From contig NZ_LTDM01000004.1 in the NCBI RefSeq assembly GCF_001940565.1, positions 25,157 through 89,156 on the forward strand: a stretch of 64,000 bases of DNA, read 5' to 3'. Positions within the stretch are counted from its first letter, which is position 1; each line of letters starts with the position of its first letter. Below are positions 54,827 through 63,979 of the stretch, in pieces. Below the pieces are notes generated by a model. That model made no database searches. It was not told the origin of the DNA and saw only the letters and a program-made list of their open reading frames with translations. The position numbers and the translations under genes were made by a program. Source of the DNA: Tissierella creatinophila DSM 6911. GTDB taxonomy: Bacteria; Bacillota; Clostridia; Tissierellales; Tissierellaceae.

Positions 54827-55345
54827 TTGGATCTTAAATCGAAAATTAGAGTAATAGAAGATTTTCCTATAGAAGGGATTAGTTTTAAAGATATAACAAC
54901 ACTTATTAAGGATAAAGATGCTTTTAAAGAAGCGGTAGATAAATTTGTAGAAGATTTAAAAGGGAAAAACATAGATTATATAGTAGGGCCTGAAGCTAGA
55001 GGATTTTTATTTGGTGCAGCGGTAGCCTATGTATTGGGAGTAGGGTTTATTCCAGTTAGGAAACCTGGAAAACTTCCAGGAGAAACATCAATAGATGAAT
55101 ATCAATTAGAATATGGAACTAATTCTTTAGAAATTCATACAGATGCATTTGAAAAAGGTGAAAGAATTGCTATTGTAGATGATTTACTTGCCACAGGCGG
55201 AACTATGCTCTCTGCTGCTAAACTTATAGAGTCTTTAGGTGGAGAGATAGTAGCTATGGAGTTTTTGATAGAGCTTGAATCTTTAAATGGAAGAGAGAAA
55301 CTAAAGAATTACTATACTAATTCTTTAGTAAAATACGACAGATAG
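54827..55345 (+). CDS. apt: Adenine phosphoribosyltransferase
   Basis: A 172-residue purine salvage enzyme converting adenine and PRPP to AMP. The PRPP-binding loop is [38 protein letters not shown] and [18 protein letters not shown] are typical. Start is TTG 54827, six bases after GGAGGG. It is monocistronic, followed by the T-box promoter region. It complements the adenosine-type deaminase operon in salvage. Confidence 0.97.
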   Translation: MDLKSKIRVIEDFPIEGISFKDITTLIKDKDAFKEAVDKFVEDLKGKNIDYIVGPEARGFLFGAAVAYVLGVGFIPVRKPGKLPGETSIDEYQLEYGTNSLEIHTDAFEKGERIAIVDDLLATGGTMLSAAKLIESLGGEIVAMEFLIELESLNGREKLKNYYTNSLVKYDR

Positions 55346-55428
55346 ACAAAGAATTACAATTGAAAATTTTTCTTAAAAGATGTCTTTTATTAAGTATAAA
55401 CATAATTTTGAAAAACTATTGACTTTTT

Positions 55429-55457
55429 TAATATAAAATGATATTGTAGTTAGAAAT
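55429..55457 (+). promoter_or_regulatory. Promoter of the T-box / liv transcript
   Basis: TTGACT (55429-55434), 17-base spacer, TATTGT (55452-55457), giving a leader of about 380 bases before livJ. Confidence 0.6.
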
Positions 55458-55463
55458 AACAAA

Positions 55464-55747
55464 ACTTTAAAACAATTCAATATATTATATTAATACTAAG
55501 ATGAAGAAAAGTCTATTTTAAGCAAATTACAGAGAACTGGGAAAGATGAGAACCAGGATTATGCTAAATAGAACTTTATCGCTTCAGAGTTTCATGACTG
55601 AAATAAGTAAGTTATGACGTCAGCCTACGTTATAAGGGAGGGTTTAGTTGAACCCCGTGAGATAATGATTCGTGAGAACATTATAATCTAGAGTGGTAAC
55701 GCGCTATATGCGCCTCTATTATGTATACATAATAGAGGCTTTTTTTA
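55464..55747 (+). ncRNA. T-box leader controlling the liv operon
   Basis: The conserved T-box AGAGTGGTAACGCG is at 55690-55703. Stem I lies at about 55500-55590: base stem TGAAG/CTTCA, upper stem TATTT/AAATA, distal CTGG/CCAG with a GATGAGAACC loop, and AGAGAA. Stem III GGGTT/AACCC (about 55640-55657) follows. A perfect 14-base terminator hairpin (55712-55725, 55726-55739) with eight Ts ends it. The specifier is after GAAC at 55571-55574: CTT (Leu), TTT (Phe) or ATC (Ile) are candidates. Confidence 0.9.
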
Positions 55748-55840
55748 TTTAGGAGGTGGTTAATTTTATTAAAGGTGATAGTTTGTTGAAATATGATTTT
55801 GTACAAAAAAATAATTACAAAATTAAGGAGAGATGAAAAA

Positions 55841-57013
55841 GTGAAAAAGACAATGACTTTATTTATGGCTTTAGCATTGATGGTTAGTGTTTTAACAGGA
55901 TGTGGGGCGAAAGATACTGGAGGCTCTGGAAAAGAATCAGACACTATTAAAATAGGACTTAATTATGAATTATCAGGAAATGTTGCTACCTATGGACAGT
56001 CATCAGTAGCAGGTATTGAACTTGCTATAGATGAGGTAAATAAAGATGGTGGAGTTTTAGGTAAACAAATTGAACTTATAAAAGTTGATAATAAATCAGA
56101 TAGTGCAGAAGCTGCGAATGTGTCCACCAGATTGGCTACTAGAGATAAAGTAGTGGCTATTTTAGGACCTGCAACATCAGGTAATACAAAGGGAGCTACA
56201 CCTCCAGCAATGCAAAACAAGGTTCCACTTATTTCATCATCTGCAACAGATGACGATGTTACAGTAGATAGCAATGGTAAAGTAAGAGAATATATCTTTA
56301 AAACTTGCTTTAATGACTCTTTCCAAGGTGTTACAATGGCAAATTTTGCATTTAACGATTTAAAACTAAAAAATGCTGCAATTCTTTTTGATAATACTAG
56401 TGATTATGCAAAAGGATTAATGAATAGTTTTAAAAAGACATATCCAAGTTTAGGTGGAAAGATACTTGTAGAAGAAACTTATCAAGCAAAAGAAACAGAT
56501 TTTAAAGCAGTATTAACAAAAATCAAATCTACCAATCCAGAAGTTATTTATATACCTGGATATTATGAAGAAGTAGGATTAATTGTTAAGCAAGCAAGAG
56601 AATTAGGAATAGAAGTTCCAGTACTAGGCGGAGATGGTTATGATTCACCAAAGTTACTAGAAATTGCTAATAAAGATTCATTACACGATGTTTACTATAC
56701 AAATCACTATTCACCAATGGATACTGCCCCAGAAGTAGTAGCATTTAAAGAGGCTTTCTTGGCAAAAAATGGGAAAGATGCAGATGCCTTTAATGCTTTA
56801 GGATACGACTTAGCAAAATTCCTAGTTGATGCAATAGATAGAGCAGGGGAAGCTAATTCTGAAAAGATAAAAGATGCTTTAGCATCAACTAAAGATTTTA
56901 AAGGAGTAACAGGTAGTTTATCTATAGATGAAAATCATAACCCAGTAAAAGCAGTAACAATTCTTGAATTAGTTGATGGAGAACCAAAATTCTTAAAGAA
57001 ATTAGAACCATAA
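55841..57013 (+). CDS. livJ: Branched-chain amino acid ABC transporter substrate-binding protein
   Basis: A 390-residue periplasmic-binding-type lipoprotein of the LivJ/LivK family. The signal ends at the lipobox LTGC near residue 20. IKIGLNYELSGNVATYGQSS, LGPATSGNTKGATPPAMQNK and ISSSATDDDVT form the ligand pocket. It captures leucine, isoleucine and valine, perhaps aromatic residues. An in-frame ATG at 55793 lacks a signal-like N-terminus; GTG 55841, after AAGGAGAGATG, is preferred. It is first in livJHMGF. Confidence 0.9.
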   Translation: MKKTMTLFMALALMVSVLTGCGAKDTGGSGKESDTIKIGLNYELSGNVATYGQSSVAGIELAIDEVNKDGGVLGKQIELIKVDNKSDSAEAANVSTRLATRDKVVAILGPATSGNTKGATPPAMQNKVPLISSSATDDDVTVDSNGKVREYIFKTCFNDSFQGVTMANFAFNDLKLKNAAILFDNTSDYAKGLMNSFKKTYPSLGGKILVEETYQAKETDFKAVLTKIKSTNPEVIYIPGYYEEVGLIVKQARELGIEVPVLGGDGYDSPKLLEIANKDSLHDVYYTNHYSPMDTAPEVVAFKEAFLAKNGKDADAFNALGYDLAKFLVDAIDRAGEANSEKIKDALASTKDFKGVTGSLSIDENHNPVKAVTILELVDGEPKFLKKLEP

Positions 57014-57025
57014 AAATTAGTTTAA

Positions 57026-57053
57026 GCATCAGATGGAGATCTCCATCTGATGC
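57026..57053 (+). other. Intercistronic perfect hairpin livJ-livH
   Basis: 14-base arms (57026-57039, 57040-57053), no loop and no T run. Such hairpins often protect the binding-protein mRNA from 3' decay and give higher livJ than livH levels. Confidence 0.65.
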
Positions 57054-57105
57054 AAAGTTATTAAAACTATTAGGGATTTTCTAATAATAAAGGAAAAAGA
57101 GAGTG

Positions 57106-57996
57106 ATGATTATGGAAGAGATTATTCAACAAATTGTAAATGGAGTATCCCTAGGTAGTATTTATGCATTGATTGCCCTTGGATATACAATGGTTTATGG
57201 AATTATAAAATTAATAAATTTTGCCCATGGAGATATTTATATGATTGGAGCCTATGTAGGTTTTGCTTTAACGACATTTTTAAAGTTAGGATTCTTTCCA
57301 GCGCTAATCTTGTCTATGGTGATATGTGCTATATTAGGAGTAATAATAGAAAAAGTAGCTTATAAACCTATTAGAAACTCTACTAGAATTGCAGCTTTAA
57401 TCACAGCTATAAGTGTATCACTATTTTTAGAATATGGAATGATGTATTTTTTTAAACCAGATACAAGAACATTTCCAAGCCTATTACCAGATAAACAAAT
57501 AAAAATATTTAATACAGATGCAGTATTGGACATTAAAAATGTTTATATAATCGTTGTTACCATTTCTTTAATGTTACTACTTCAATATGTAATTCATAGA
57601 ACGAAGGTAGGAAAAGCCATGAGAGCCGTATCCTTAGATAGAGATGCAGCACAACTTATGGGAATAGACATCAATAAAACCATATCTAATACATTTGCAA
57701 TAGGATCAGCATTAGCAGGTGCTGCAGGAGTATTAGTAGGAACTTATTATAATTCGATCAATCCCCTTATGGGTGTAGTACCAGGTTTAAAGGCCTTTGT
57801 TGCAGCTGTAATTGGTGGAATAGGAATCATACCAGGAGCTGTGTTTGGAGGATTTTTCTTAGGTATAACAGAGACAACTATCAGTTCATTAGGTGGATCT
57901 TTATATAAGGATGCAGTAGCCTTTGCAATATTGATATTAGTCCTCTTATTAAAACCCAATGGTTTTCTAGGAAAAGATGTAAAAGAAAAGGTCTAA
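57106..57996 (+). CDS. livH: Branched-chain amino acid ABC transporter permease LivH
   Basis: A 296-residue permease with about eight helices. IVNGVSLGSIYALIALGYTM and the EAA-like loop around GKAMRAVSLDRDAAQLMGID are typical of LivH. It forms the membrane channel with LivM. Candidate starts are GTG 57103, ATG 57106 and ATG 57112; ATG 57106 is chosen but the ribosome-binding site AAAGGAAAAAG does not decide it. Confidence 0.92.
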   Translation: MIMEEIIQQIVNGVSLGSIYALIALGYTMVYGIIKLINFAHGDIYMIGAYVGFALTTFLKLGFFPALILSMVICAILGVIIEKVAYKPIRNSTRIAALITAISVSLFLEYGMMYFFKPDTRTFPSLLPDKQIKIFNTDAVLDIKNVYIIVVTISLMLLLQYVIHRTKVGKAMRAVSLDRDAAQLMGIDINKTISNTFAIGSALAGAAGVLVGTYYNSINPLMGVVPGLKAFVAAVIGGIGIIPGAVFGGFFLGITETTISSLGGSLYKDAVAFAILILVLLLKPNGFLGKDVKEKV

Positions 57997-58009
57997 TGGA
58001 GGGTTTAAC

Positions 58010-58960
58010 GTGAAAATTTTAAACAAGAAAAATATTCTCAGCATTCTAGCAATATTAATTGTATATGCTATTGTTGAGCTTTTAACACACTTAGGTGTAA
58101 TAGATTCTTATATTCAATTAAATTTAATCCTAATAGGAATTAATATCATTTTAGCAGTAAGTTTAAATCTTATAACAGGATTTACAGGACAATTTTCTCT
58201 AGGACATGCAGCTTTTATGTCCATAGGAGCATATACTTCAGGAATTGTCACTGCAAAATTAGGACTTCCATTTATTGTGGGAATAATTGCAGCGGCAGTT
58301 GTTGCATCCATAGCAGGTATAATAATTGGCATTCCAACTTTAAGACTTAGAGGAGACTATTTGGCTATAGCCACTTTAGGATTTGGAGAGATAGTAAAGA
58401 TAATTGCAATTAATAATGACTATATTGGTGGAGCAGTAGGGCTTAATGATATACCTCAATATACAAATTGGACATGGACTTATTTTTTAGTAGTTTTAAC
58501 AGTTTTTATAATCTATAATTTTATAAAATCATACCATGGAAGAGCTTGTATAGCTATAAGAGAAGATGAGATAGCAGCAGAAGCAATGGGGGTAAATACT
58601 ACTTATTATAAAATATTAGTATTTACTATAGGTGCATTCTTTGCAGGCATTGCAGGAGCATTATATGCAAATTATTTTTCATTTATAAAACCAGATTCAT
58701 TTGGCTTTATGAAATCAGTAGATATATTAGTAATTGTAGTATTTGGAGGATTGGGAAGTATATCAGGTTCAATAATTGGAGCTATAGCTTTATCTTTAAT
58801 TTCAGTATTTTTACAAAATATACCAGAACTTAGAATGGTAATATATGCAGTAATACTATTTTTAATAATGGTATATAGACCACAAGGAATTATGGGGAAT
58901 GTAGAATTAAAATTATTTAATAAAAAGGGTGGTTTAAATGGATATGCTGGTAGTAAATAA
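58010..58960 (+). CDS. livM: Branched-chain amino acid ABC transporter permease LivM
   Basis: A 316-residue permease with about nine helices. LNLITGFTGQFSLGHAAFMS and GRACIAIREDEIAAEAMGVN are LivM hallmarks. Start GTG 58010 follows TGGAGGGTTTAAC. It overlaps livG by 23 bases. Confidence 0.94.
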   Translation: MKILNKKNILSILAILIVYAIVELLTHLGVIDSYIQLNLILIGINIILAVSLNLITGFTGQFSLGHAAFMSIGAYTSGIVTAKLGLPFIVGIIAAAVVASIAGIIIGIPTLRLRGDYLAIATLGFGEIVKIIAINNDYIGGAVGLNDIPQYTNWTWTYFLVVLTVFIIYNFIKSYHGRACIAIREDEIAAEAMGVNTTYYKILVFTIGAFFAGIAGALYANYFSFIKPDSFGFMKSVDILVIVVFGGLGSISGSIIGAIALSLISVFLQNIPELRMVIYAVILFLIMVYRPQGIMGNVELKLFNKKGGLNGYAGSK

Positions 58961-59708
58961 TTTATATAAATCTTTTGGAGGAGTAAAAGCAGTATCGGAT
59001 ATAAATATGACTATAGATGAGGGAGAAATAGTAGGTATTATTGGTCCTAATGGAGCTGGAAAGACTACTTTTTTCAATCTGCTTACAGGTATATATAATC
59101 CTAGCTCAGGAGATATAGTATATAAACTTAAAGAAGAAGTTTCAGCTAAAAGTTTTAAACCATTTAAGATGACTAAATACGGTGTAGCTAGAACTTTTCA
59201 AAATATAAGATTATTTAAAGATATGACAGTATTGGAAAATGTATTAATCGGATATCATAATAATTTTAAATATGGAATACTATCTTCTATATTTCATCTT
59301 TCTTCTTATTTTAAAAATGAGAAAAAGGGAAATGAAGAAGTAACTCAGTTATTGAAAATATTTGATCTTTATGATAAAAAAGATACTTTGTCTAAAAATC
59401 TTCCTTACGGAGAACAAAGAAAACTAGAAATAGCTAGGGCTTTAGCATCTAAGCCTAAACTGTTATTATTAGATGAACCAGCAGCAGGCATGAATGCCAA
59501 TGAAACTAAAGAATTAACGAAGCTTATCAATTGGATAAGAAAAGAGTTTGACCTAACAATAATTCTTATAGAACATGATATGTCACTTGTAATGGATATT
59601 TGTGAAAAACTATTTGTCTTTGATTATGGAAGATTAATAGCTCAAGGAAATCCAGAGTCTATTCAAAAAAATCCAAAGGTTATAAAAGCCTATTTGGGTG
59701 GTGAGTAA
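58938..59708 (+). CDS. livG: Branched-chain amino acid ABC transporter ATPase LivG
   Basis: A 256-residue ATPase. Walker A GPNGAGKTT; NLPYGEQRKLEIARALASKP is the LivG-type signature variant; Walker B LLLLDEPAAGMN. Start ATG 58938 lies in the end of livM, behind AAAGGGTGG. It pairs with LivF. Confidence 0.95.
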   Translation: MDMLVVNNLYKSFGGVKAVSDINMTIDEGEIVGIIGPNGAGKTTFFNLLTGIYNPSSGDIVYKLKEEVSAKSFKPFKMTKYGVARTFQNIRLFKDMTVLENVLIGYHNNFKYGILSSIFHLSSYFKNEKKGNEEVTQLLKIFDLYDKKDTLSKNLPYGEQRKLEIARALASKPKLLLLDEPAAGMNANETKELTKLINWIRKEFDLTIILIEHDMSLVMDICEKLFVFDYGRLIAQGNPESIQKNPKVIKAYLGGE

Positions 59709-59709
59709 G

Positions 59710-60414
59710 ATGTTAGAGCTAAAGGATTTACATGTTTATTATGGTGGTATTCATGCACTAAAGGGTATTGATATAAAGGTAAATGAAGGTGAAATAGTAA
59801 CACTTGTTGGAGCAAATGGTTCAGGGAAAACGACAACGCTAAGAACTATTTCAGGTCTTGAAACATTGAAAAGTGGGAATATATTATTTAAAGGAAAAGA
59901 CTTAAAAAAAGTTACTGCTTCAGAAATAGTTAAAATGGGAATATCGCATGTTCCAGAGGGCAGAAGAGTTTTTGCAGATATGAGCGTATATGAAAATTTA
60001 GAAATTGGAGCTTTCACTAGAAAAGATAAATCTGAAATAGAAAAAGATATTCAAAATATTTATTCTCTATTTCCAATTTTATATGAGAGAAAAAACCAAA
60101 GTGCATCTACTTTATCAGGTGGAGAACAACAAATGTTAGCTATTGGAAGGGCTTTATTATCTAGACCCGAATTACTATTATTAGATGAACCTTCCATGGG
60201 ACTTGCACCTCTAATCGTAAAGGATATATTTGATATAATTGTAGACATCAATAAAAAAGGAACCACAATACTATTAGTGGAACAAAATGCAAATATGGCA
60301 CTACAATGTGCTAATAGAGCATATATAATAAAAAATGGGAAGATAGAATTAGAAGGAAAAGCATCTGAACTTTTAAACCATGATGAAGTTAAAAATGCAT
60401 ATCTTGGAGGATAG
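59710..60414 (+). CDS. livF: Branched-chain amino acid ABC transporter ATPase LivF
   Basis: A 234-residue ATPase. Walker A GANGSGKTT, VPEGRRVFADMSVYENLEIG, signature LSGGEQQMLAIGRALLSRP and Walker B LLLLDEPSMGLAP. A GTG at 59698 is in frame, but GGGTGGTG is the ribosome-binding site and ATG 59710 gives MLELKDLHVYYGG, the family start. It ends the operon with a terminator. Confidence 0.95.
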   Translation: MLELKDLHVYYGGIHALKGIDIKVNEGEIVTLVGANGSGKTTTLRTISGLETLKSGNILFKGKDLKKVTASEIVKMGISHVPEGRRVFADMSVYENLEIGAFTRKDKSEIEKDIQNIYSLFPILYERKNQSASTLSGGEQQMLAIGRALLSRPELLLLDEPSMGLAPLIVKDIFDIIVDINKKGTTILLVEQNANMALQCANRAYIIKNGKIELEGKASELLNHDEVKNAYLGG

Positions 60415-60447
60415 AAAAAACTGCAGATAATTTCTGTAGTTTTTTCT
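60413..60447 (+). terminator. Rho-independent terminator of liv operon
   Basis: 15-base stem (60413-60427 with 60433-60447, one G-U) with A6 and T6 runs. Confidence 0.88.
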
Positions 60448-60512
60448 ATGTTAATAGGAAGAATGTTGAACATATGATATAATTAAAGTGATATCAATAA
60501 AAGGGTGAGGAC

Positions 60513-61583
60513 ATGATGGAGTATAAATTACCTGAAGATTTATGTATTCTTCATATAGATATGGATGCTTTTTATGCTTCAGTAGAAGAGAGAGATAATC
60601 AAAGTTTAAAAGGAAAACCTGTAATAGTAGGTGGTAGTAGTAATCATGGAATAGTTACTACTGCAAACTATGAAGCTAGAAAATATGGGGTGCATTCTGC
60701 CATGCCTATATTTATGGCAAAACAAATGTGCCCTAAGGGTATATTTGTACCAACAAGAATAAAAAGGTATAGAGATGTGTCAGAAGAAGTTTTTAGTATA
60801 TTAAATAGGTTCACAAATGTATTGGAGCAAGTATCAATAGATGAAGCATATCTTGATATATCAAATATTTCTGGAGAAAAAATAGAAACTTGTTTTCAAA
60901 TGAAAAGAGAAGTGTTTGAAAATACTGGGCTTACACTTTCTATGGGACTATCCTTCAATAAATTTTTGGCAAAATTGGCGTCAGATTGGAATAAACCAAA
61001 TGGGATGAAGATTATAATGCCTAGTATGGTCCCAGAAATACTTTTACCTTTACCCATTGAAAAGATTCATGGTATTGGAAAAAAAACTACTAAAAAACTT
61101 AATGATATAGGAATTTATAAAGTACAAGACTTAATAGAACTATCAGAAGAATTTCTCATAGAACTCCTTGGAAAGCATGGAACGGAAATTTATTATAGAA
61201 TAAGAGGAATCGACAATAGAAATCTTGAAACTGAAAGAGAAAGAAAGTCATTGGGAACAGAAACTACACTTGAAATAGCCACTAGAGAAAAAAACATTTT
61301 AAAAGAATATCTTTATGAGTTTTCCTTAGAAATAGAAGCAGAACTAAAAATAAAAAGAATCCAAGGAAGAACTATTACTTTGAAAATAAAAGATGAAGTC
61401 TTTAAATCTAAGACTCGAAGTAGAACTTTAGATTATAATATAAATAGTGCAAATGACATCTATACACTCTCTAGTATGTTATTAGATGAATTAAATTTAG
61501 ATAAAAAGATTAGGCTAATAGGTATTAGTATATCAAATTTTTCAAATTCAGATAAAATTCAACTTTCGCTATTTAATTTTTAA
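60513..61583 (+). CDS. dinB: DNA polymerase IV
   Basis: A 356-residue Y-family translesion polymerase. Catalytic acidic residues lie in LHIDMDAFYASVE and VSIDEAYLDI. IEKIHGIGKKTTKKL is the HhH segment, and the C-terminal QLSLFNF is a beta-clamp-binding motif. Start ATG 60513 follows AAAGGGTGAGGAC. TATAAT lies at 60478-60483. Only a LexA half site (GAACATATG) is seen, so SOS control is not shown. Confidence 0.95.
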   Translation: MMEYKLPEDLCILHIDMDAFYASVEERDNQSLKGKPVIVGGSSNHGIVTTANYEARKYGVHSAMPIFMAKQMCPKGIFVPTRIKRYRDVSEEVFSILNRFTNVLEQVSIDEAYLDISNISGEKIETCFQMKREVFENTGLTLSMGLSFNKFLAKLASDWNKPNGMKIIMPSMVPEILLPLPIEKIHGIGKKTTKKLNDIGIYKVQDLIELSEEFLIELLGKHGTEIYYRIRGIDNRNLETERERKSLGTETTLEIATREKNILKEYLYEFSLEIEAELKIKRIQGRTITLKIKDEVFKSKTRSRTLDYNINSANDIYTLSSMLLDELNLDKKIRLIGISISNFSNSDKIQLSLFNF

Positions 61584-61689
61584 AAAATTTACTTTTTTAT
61601 TAAAGTGTCTATTTAACTAATAAATACATATTATTAAAATAATAATTAAATATTTAGGATTGTTCTTAAATTAAAATACCATTTTATAT

Positions 61690-61718
61690 TTGACTTTAAA
61701 AAATAAATATGATATAAA
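61690..61718 (+). promoter_or_regulatory. Promoter of htpG
   Basis: TTGACT (61690-61695), 17-base spacer, TATAAA (61713-61718). A CIRCE-like repeat begins eight bases downstream. The upstream bases 61584-61689 are AT-rich with no visible feature. Confidence 0.65.
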
Positions 61719-61725
61719 ATAACCA

Positions 61726-61752
61726 TTAGCAATCTAACACATTGACTGCTAA
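61726..61752 (+). promoter_or_regulatory. CIRCE-like HrcA operator before htpG
   Basis: TTAGCAATC (61726-61734), nine-base spacer, GACTGCTAA (61744-61752). Consensus is TTAGCACTC-N9-GAGTGCTAA: 16 of 18 positions match, with exact 9-9-9 geometry. Confidence 0.7.
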
Positions 61753-61775
61753 AAAATAAGCAAAGGGAGATTATT

Positions 61776-63653
61776 ATGGAAAAAAGAGAATTTAAAGCAG
61801 AATCTAAAAGATTATTAGATTTAATGATCAACTCAATTTATACAAACAAGGAAATATTTTTAAGAGAACTTATATCTAATGCAAGTGATGCTATAGATAA
61901 ATACTATTATAAAGCTCTTACTGATAGTGATATAAATTTTAATAAAGAAGATTTTTTTATAAATATATCAATAGATAAAGAAAATAGAGAGCTTACTATA
62001 AAAGATACTGGAATTGGTATGACTAGGGAAGAATTAGAAGATAATCTAGGTATAATTGCTAGAAGTGGATCATTTAATTTTAAAAATGAAAATGATAAAA
62101 AAGAAGATATAGATATTATAGGGCAATTTGGTGTGGGATTTTACTCAGCATTTATGGTTTCTGATAGTGTGAAAGTAAAAACTAAAGCTTTAGGGGAGAA
62201 TGAAGCATTTTTATGGAAGTCTAGTGGAGCAGAAGGATATACTATAGAAAGCACTACTAAAGAAAAAATTGGAACTGAAATAGTTCTTAAGATAAAGGAA
62301 AGTACAGAAGATGAAGATTATGATGAGTTTTTAGATGAATATACTATTAAGGCTCTTATAAAAAGATATTCAGACTTTATAAGATACCCTATTAAAATGA
62401 TGATAACTAAACAAAGACAAAATGATGATTCTAAGGAGTATGAAGAGTATAAGGAATTAGAGATAATAAATAGCATGGTTCCTATTTGGAGAAAAAATAA
62501 AAACGAACTTGATGAACAAGATTATGAAAACTTTTATAGAGAAAAACATTTTGGAATGGATAAACCACTTAAAACTATTCATTTTAATGTAGATGGAATG
62601 GTTAGCTATAGATCGATTCTTTTTATACCATCTAATACTCCTTATGACTTTTATACAAAAGAATATGAAAAGGGACTCGAACTTTATTCAAGTGGAGTTT
62701 TAATAATGGAAAAATGTTCAGAACTTATTCCAGACTATTTTAGCTTTGTAAAGGGAGTAATAGATTCAGAAGATCTTTCTTTGAATATATCCAGAGAAAT
62801 GCTCCAAAATAATAGAGAGTTAAAGCTTATAGCTAAAAAAATAGAAGAAAAGATAAAGGACGAATTAAAATCTCTTCTTGAAAATGAAAGAGAAAAATAT
62901 AAAGAATTCTTTAAAAACTTTGGTAAGGGAATTAAATTCGGAGTTTATAATGACTTTGGAATGAATAAAGAAAAATTACAAGATCTTCTAATGTTTTATT
63001 CATCAAAAGAAAAAGACTTGGTTACATTAGATGAATATGTAGAAAAAATGAAAGAAGATCAAAAATATATTTACTATGCAAGTGGAGATTCAATAGATAG
63101 ATTAGACAAACTTCCACAATCTGAAATAATAAAAGATAAGGATTATGAAATCCTTTATTTAACAGAAGATGTAGATGAATTTGCTATTAAGATTTTAATA
63201 AGTTATAAAGATAAAGAGTTTAGATCAGTTTCTAGTGAAGATTTAGGAATAGAAGAAGATAAAGAGAAGAAAAAAGAAGAAGAAAAAACAAATGAAGCAA
63301 ATAAAGATTTATTCCTTTCTATGAAAGAAATTCTAGGAGATAAAATAAATGAAGTAAAGTCTTCAAAAAGACTTAAAAACTATCCAGTTTGCCTTTCCAG
63401 TGATGGAGATATTTCTATTGAGATGGAAAAGATATTGAGTAGTATGAGTGAAGATAGTAGTATTAAAGCTTCAAAAACACTAGAGATAAATGTAAATCAT
63501 GATATATTTAATACTCTTCAAAAGGTATATAGTGATGATAAGGATAAGTTTATTCTTTATACTAATCTTCTCTATGATCAAGCTCTTTTAATAGAAGGAC
63601 TTCCCATAGAAGATCCTATTGAGTTTAGTAAAAACATTTCTAAATTAATGTAA
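61776..63653 (+). CDS. htpG: Molecular chaperone HtpG (Hsp90)
   Basis: A 625-residue Hsp90 homologue. The N-terminal ATPase has [44 protein letters not shown] and [36 protein letters not shown] is typical of the middle domain. A short Lys/Glu-rich stretch (about residues 497-510) precedes the C-terminal dimerisation domain. Start ATG 61776 follows AAAGGGAGATTATT. The operator upstream points to heat-shock control by HrcA. Confidence 0.97.
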   Translation: MEKREFKAESKRLLDLMINSIYTNKEIFLRELISNASDAIDKYYYKALTDSDINFNKEDFFINISIDKENRELTIKDTGIGMTREELEDNLGIIARSGSFNFKNENDKKEDIDIIGQFGVGFYSAFMVSDSVKVKTKALGENEAFLWKSSGAEGYTIESTTKEKIGTEIVLKIKESTEDEDYDEFLDEYTIKALIKRYSDFIRYPIKMMITKQRQNDDSKEYEEYKELEIINSMVPIWRKNKNELDEQDYENFYREKHFGMDKPLKTIHFNVDGMVSYRSILFIPSNTPYDFYTKEYEKGLELYSSGVLIMEKCSELIPDYFSFVKGVIDSEDLSLNISREMLQNNRELKLIAKKIEEKIKDELKSLLENEREKYKEFFKNFGKGIKFGVYNDFGMNKEKLQDLLMFYSSKEKDLVTLDEYVEKMKEDQKYIYYASGDSIDRLDKLPQSEIIKDKDYEILYLTEDVDEFAIKILISYKDKEFRSVSSEDLGIEEDKEKKKEEEKTNEANKDLFLSMKEILGDKINEVKSSKRLKNYPVCLSSDGDISIEMEKILSSMSEDSSIKASKTLEINVNHDIFNTLQKVYSDDKDKFILYTNLLYDQALLIEGLPIEDPIEFSKNISKLM

Positions 63654-63736
63654 TTATTAAAACATCATCTTGTATAAAGAGGAGAAAGATAATATAATAA
63701 AATTGTATCTAAATATTGATTTATGGAGGGAAAAAA

Positions 63737-63928
63737 ATGAAAGCTGTAGTAGATAGAGACGCTTGTATTAGCTGTGGTCTTTGTGCGACCATATGTCCTG
63801 AAGTATTTGAGTTAGATGATGAAGATATTGCGGTTGTAATTGCAGATCCAATACCTGAAGATGCAGTTGATAGTGCAAAAGAAGCGGAAGAATCTTGCCC
63901 GACAGAAGCAATAAGTATTGAAGAATAA
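63737..63928 (+). CDS. Single-cluster [4Fe-4S] ferredoxin
   Basis: A 63-residue electron carrier. Cysteines in RDACISCGLCATICPEVFEL and ESCPTEAIS provide the four ligands (C-x2-C-x2-C and distal C-P), with an additional Cys after ATI as in single-cluster ferredoxins. The acidic surface is typical. It may serve low-potential electrons in fermentation. An in-frame TTG at 63716 precedes GGAGGGAAAAAA, so ATG 63737 is the start. A palindromic hairpin lies downstream. Confidence 0.95.
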   Translation: MKAVVDRDACISCGLCATICPEVFELDDEDIAVVIADPIPEDAVDSAKEAEESCPTEAISIEE

Positions 63929-63945
63929 TACTTAAAAATATAAAC

Positions 63946-63979
63946 ATATAGGCAGTCCATTTAAATGGACTGCCTATAT
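63946..63979. terminator. 34-bp perfect palindrome after ferredoxin
   Basis: 17-base arms (63946-63962, 63963-63979), no loop, followed by GCTGTCCC and not by Ts, so a terminator role is uncertain. Confidence 0.5.

Noticed and set aside
55355..55380. CodY-like AT-rich sequence upstream of the liv promoter
   Set aside because: Too many mismatches to AATTTTCWGAAAATT; expected by chance in such AT-rich DNA.
60468..60479. LexA-like sequence before dinB
   Set aside because: GAACATATGATA has only the left half of the Gram-positive SOS box; the right half GTTC is absent.
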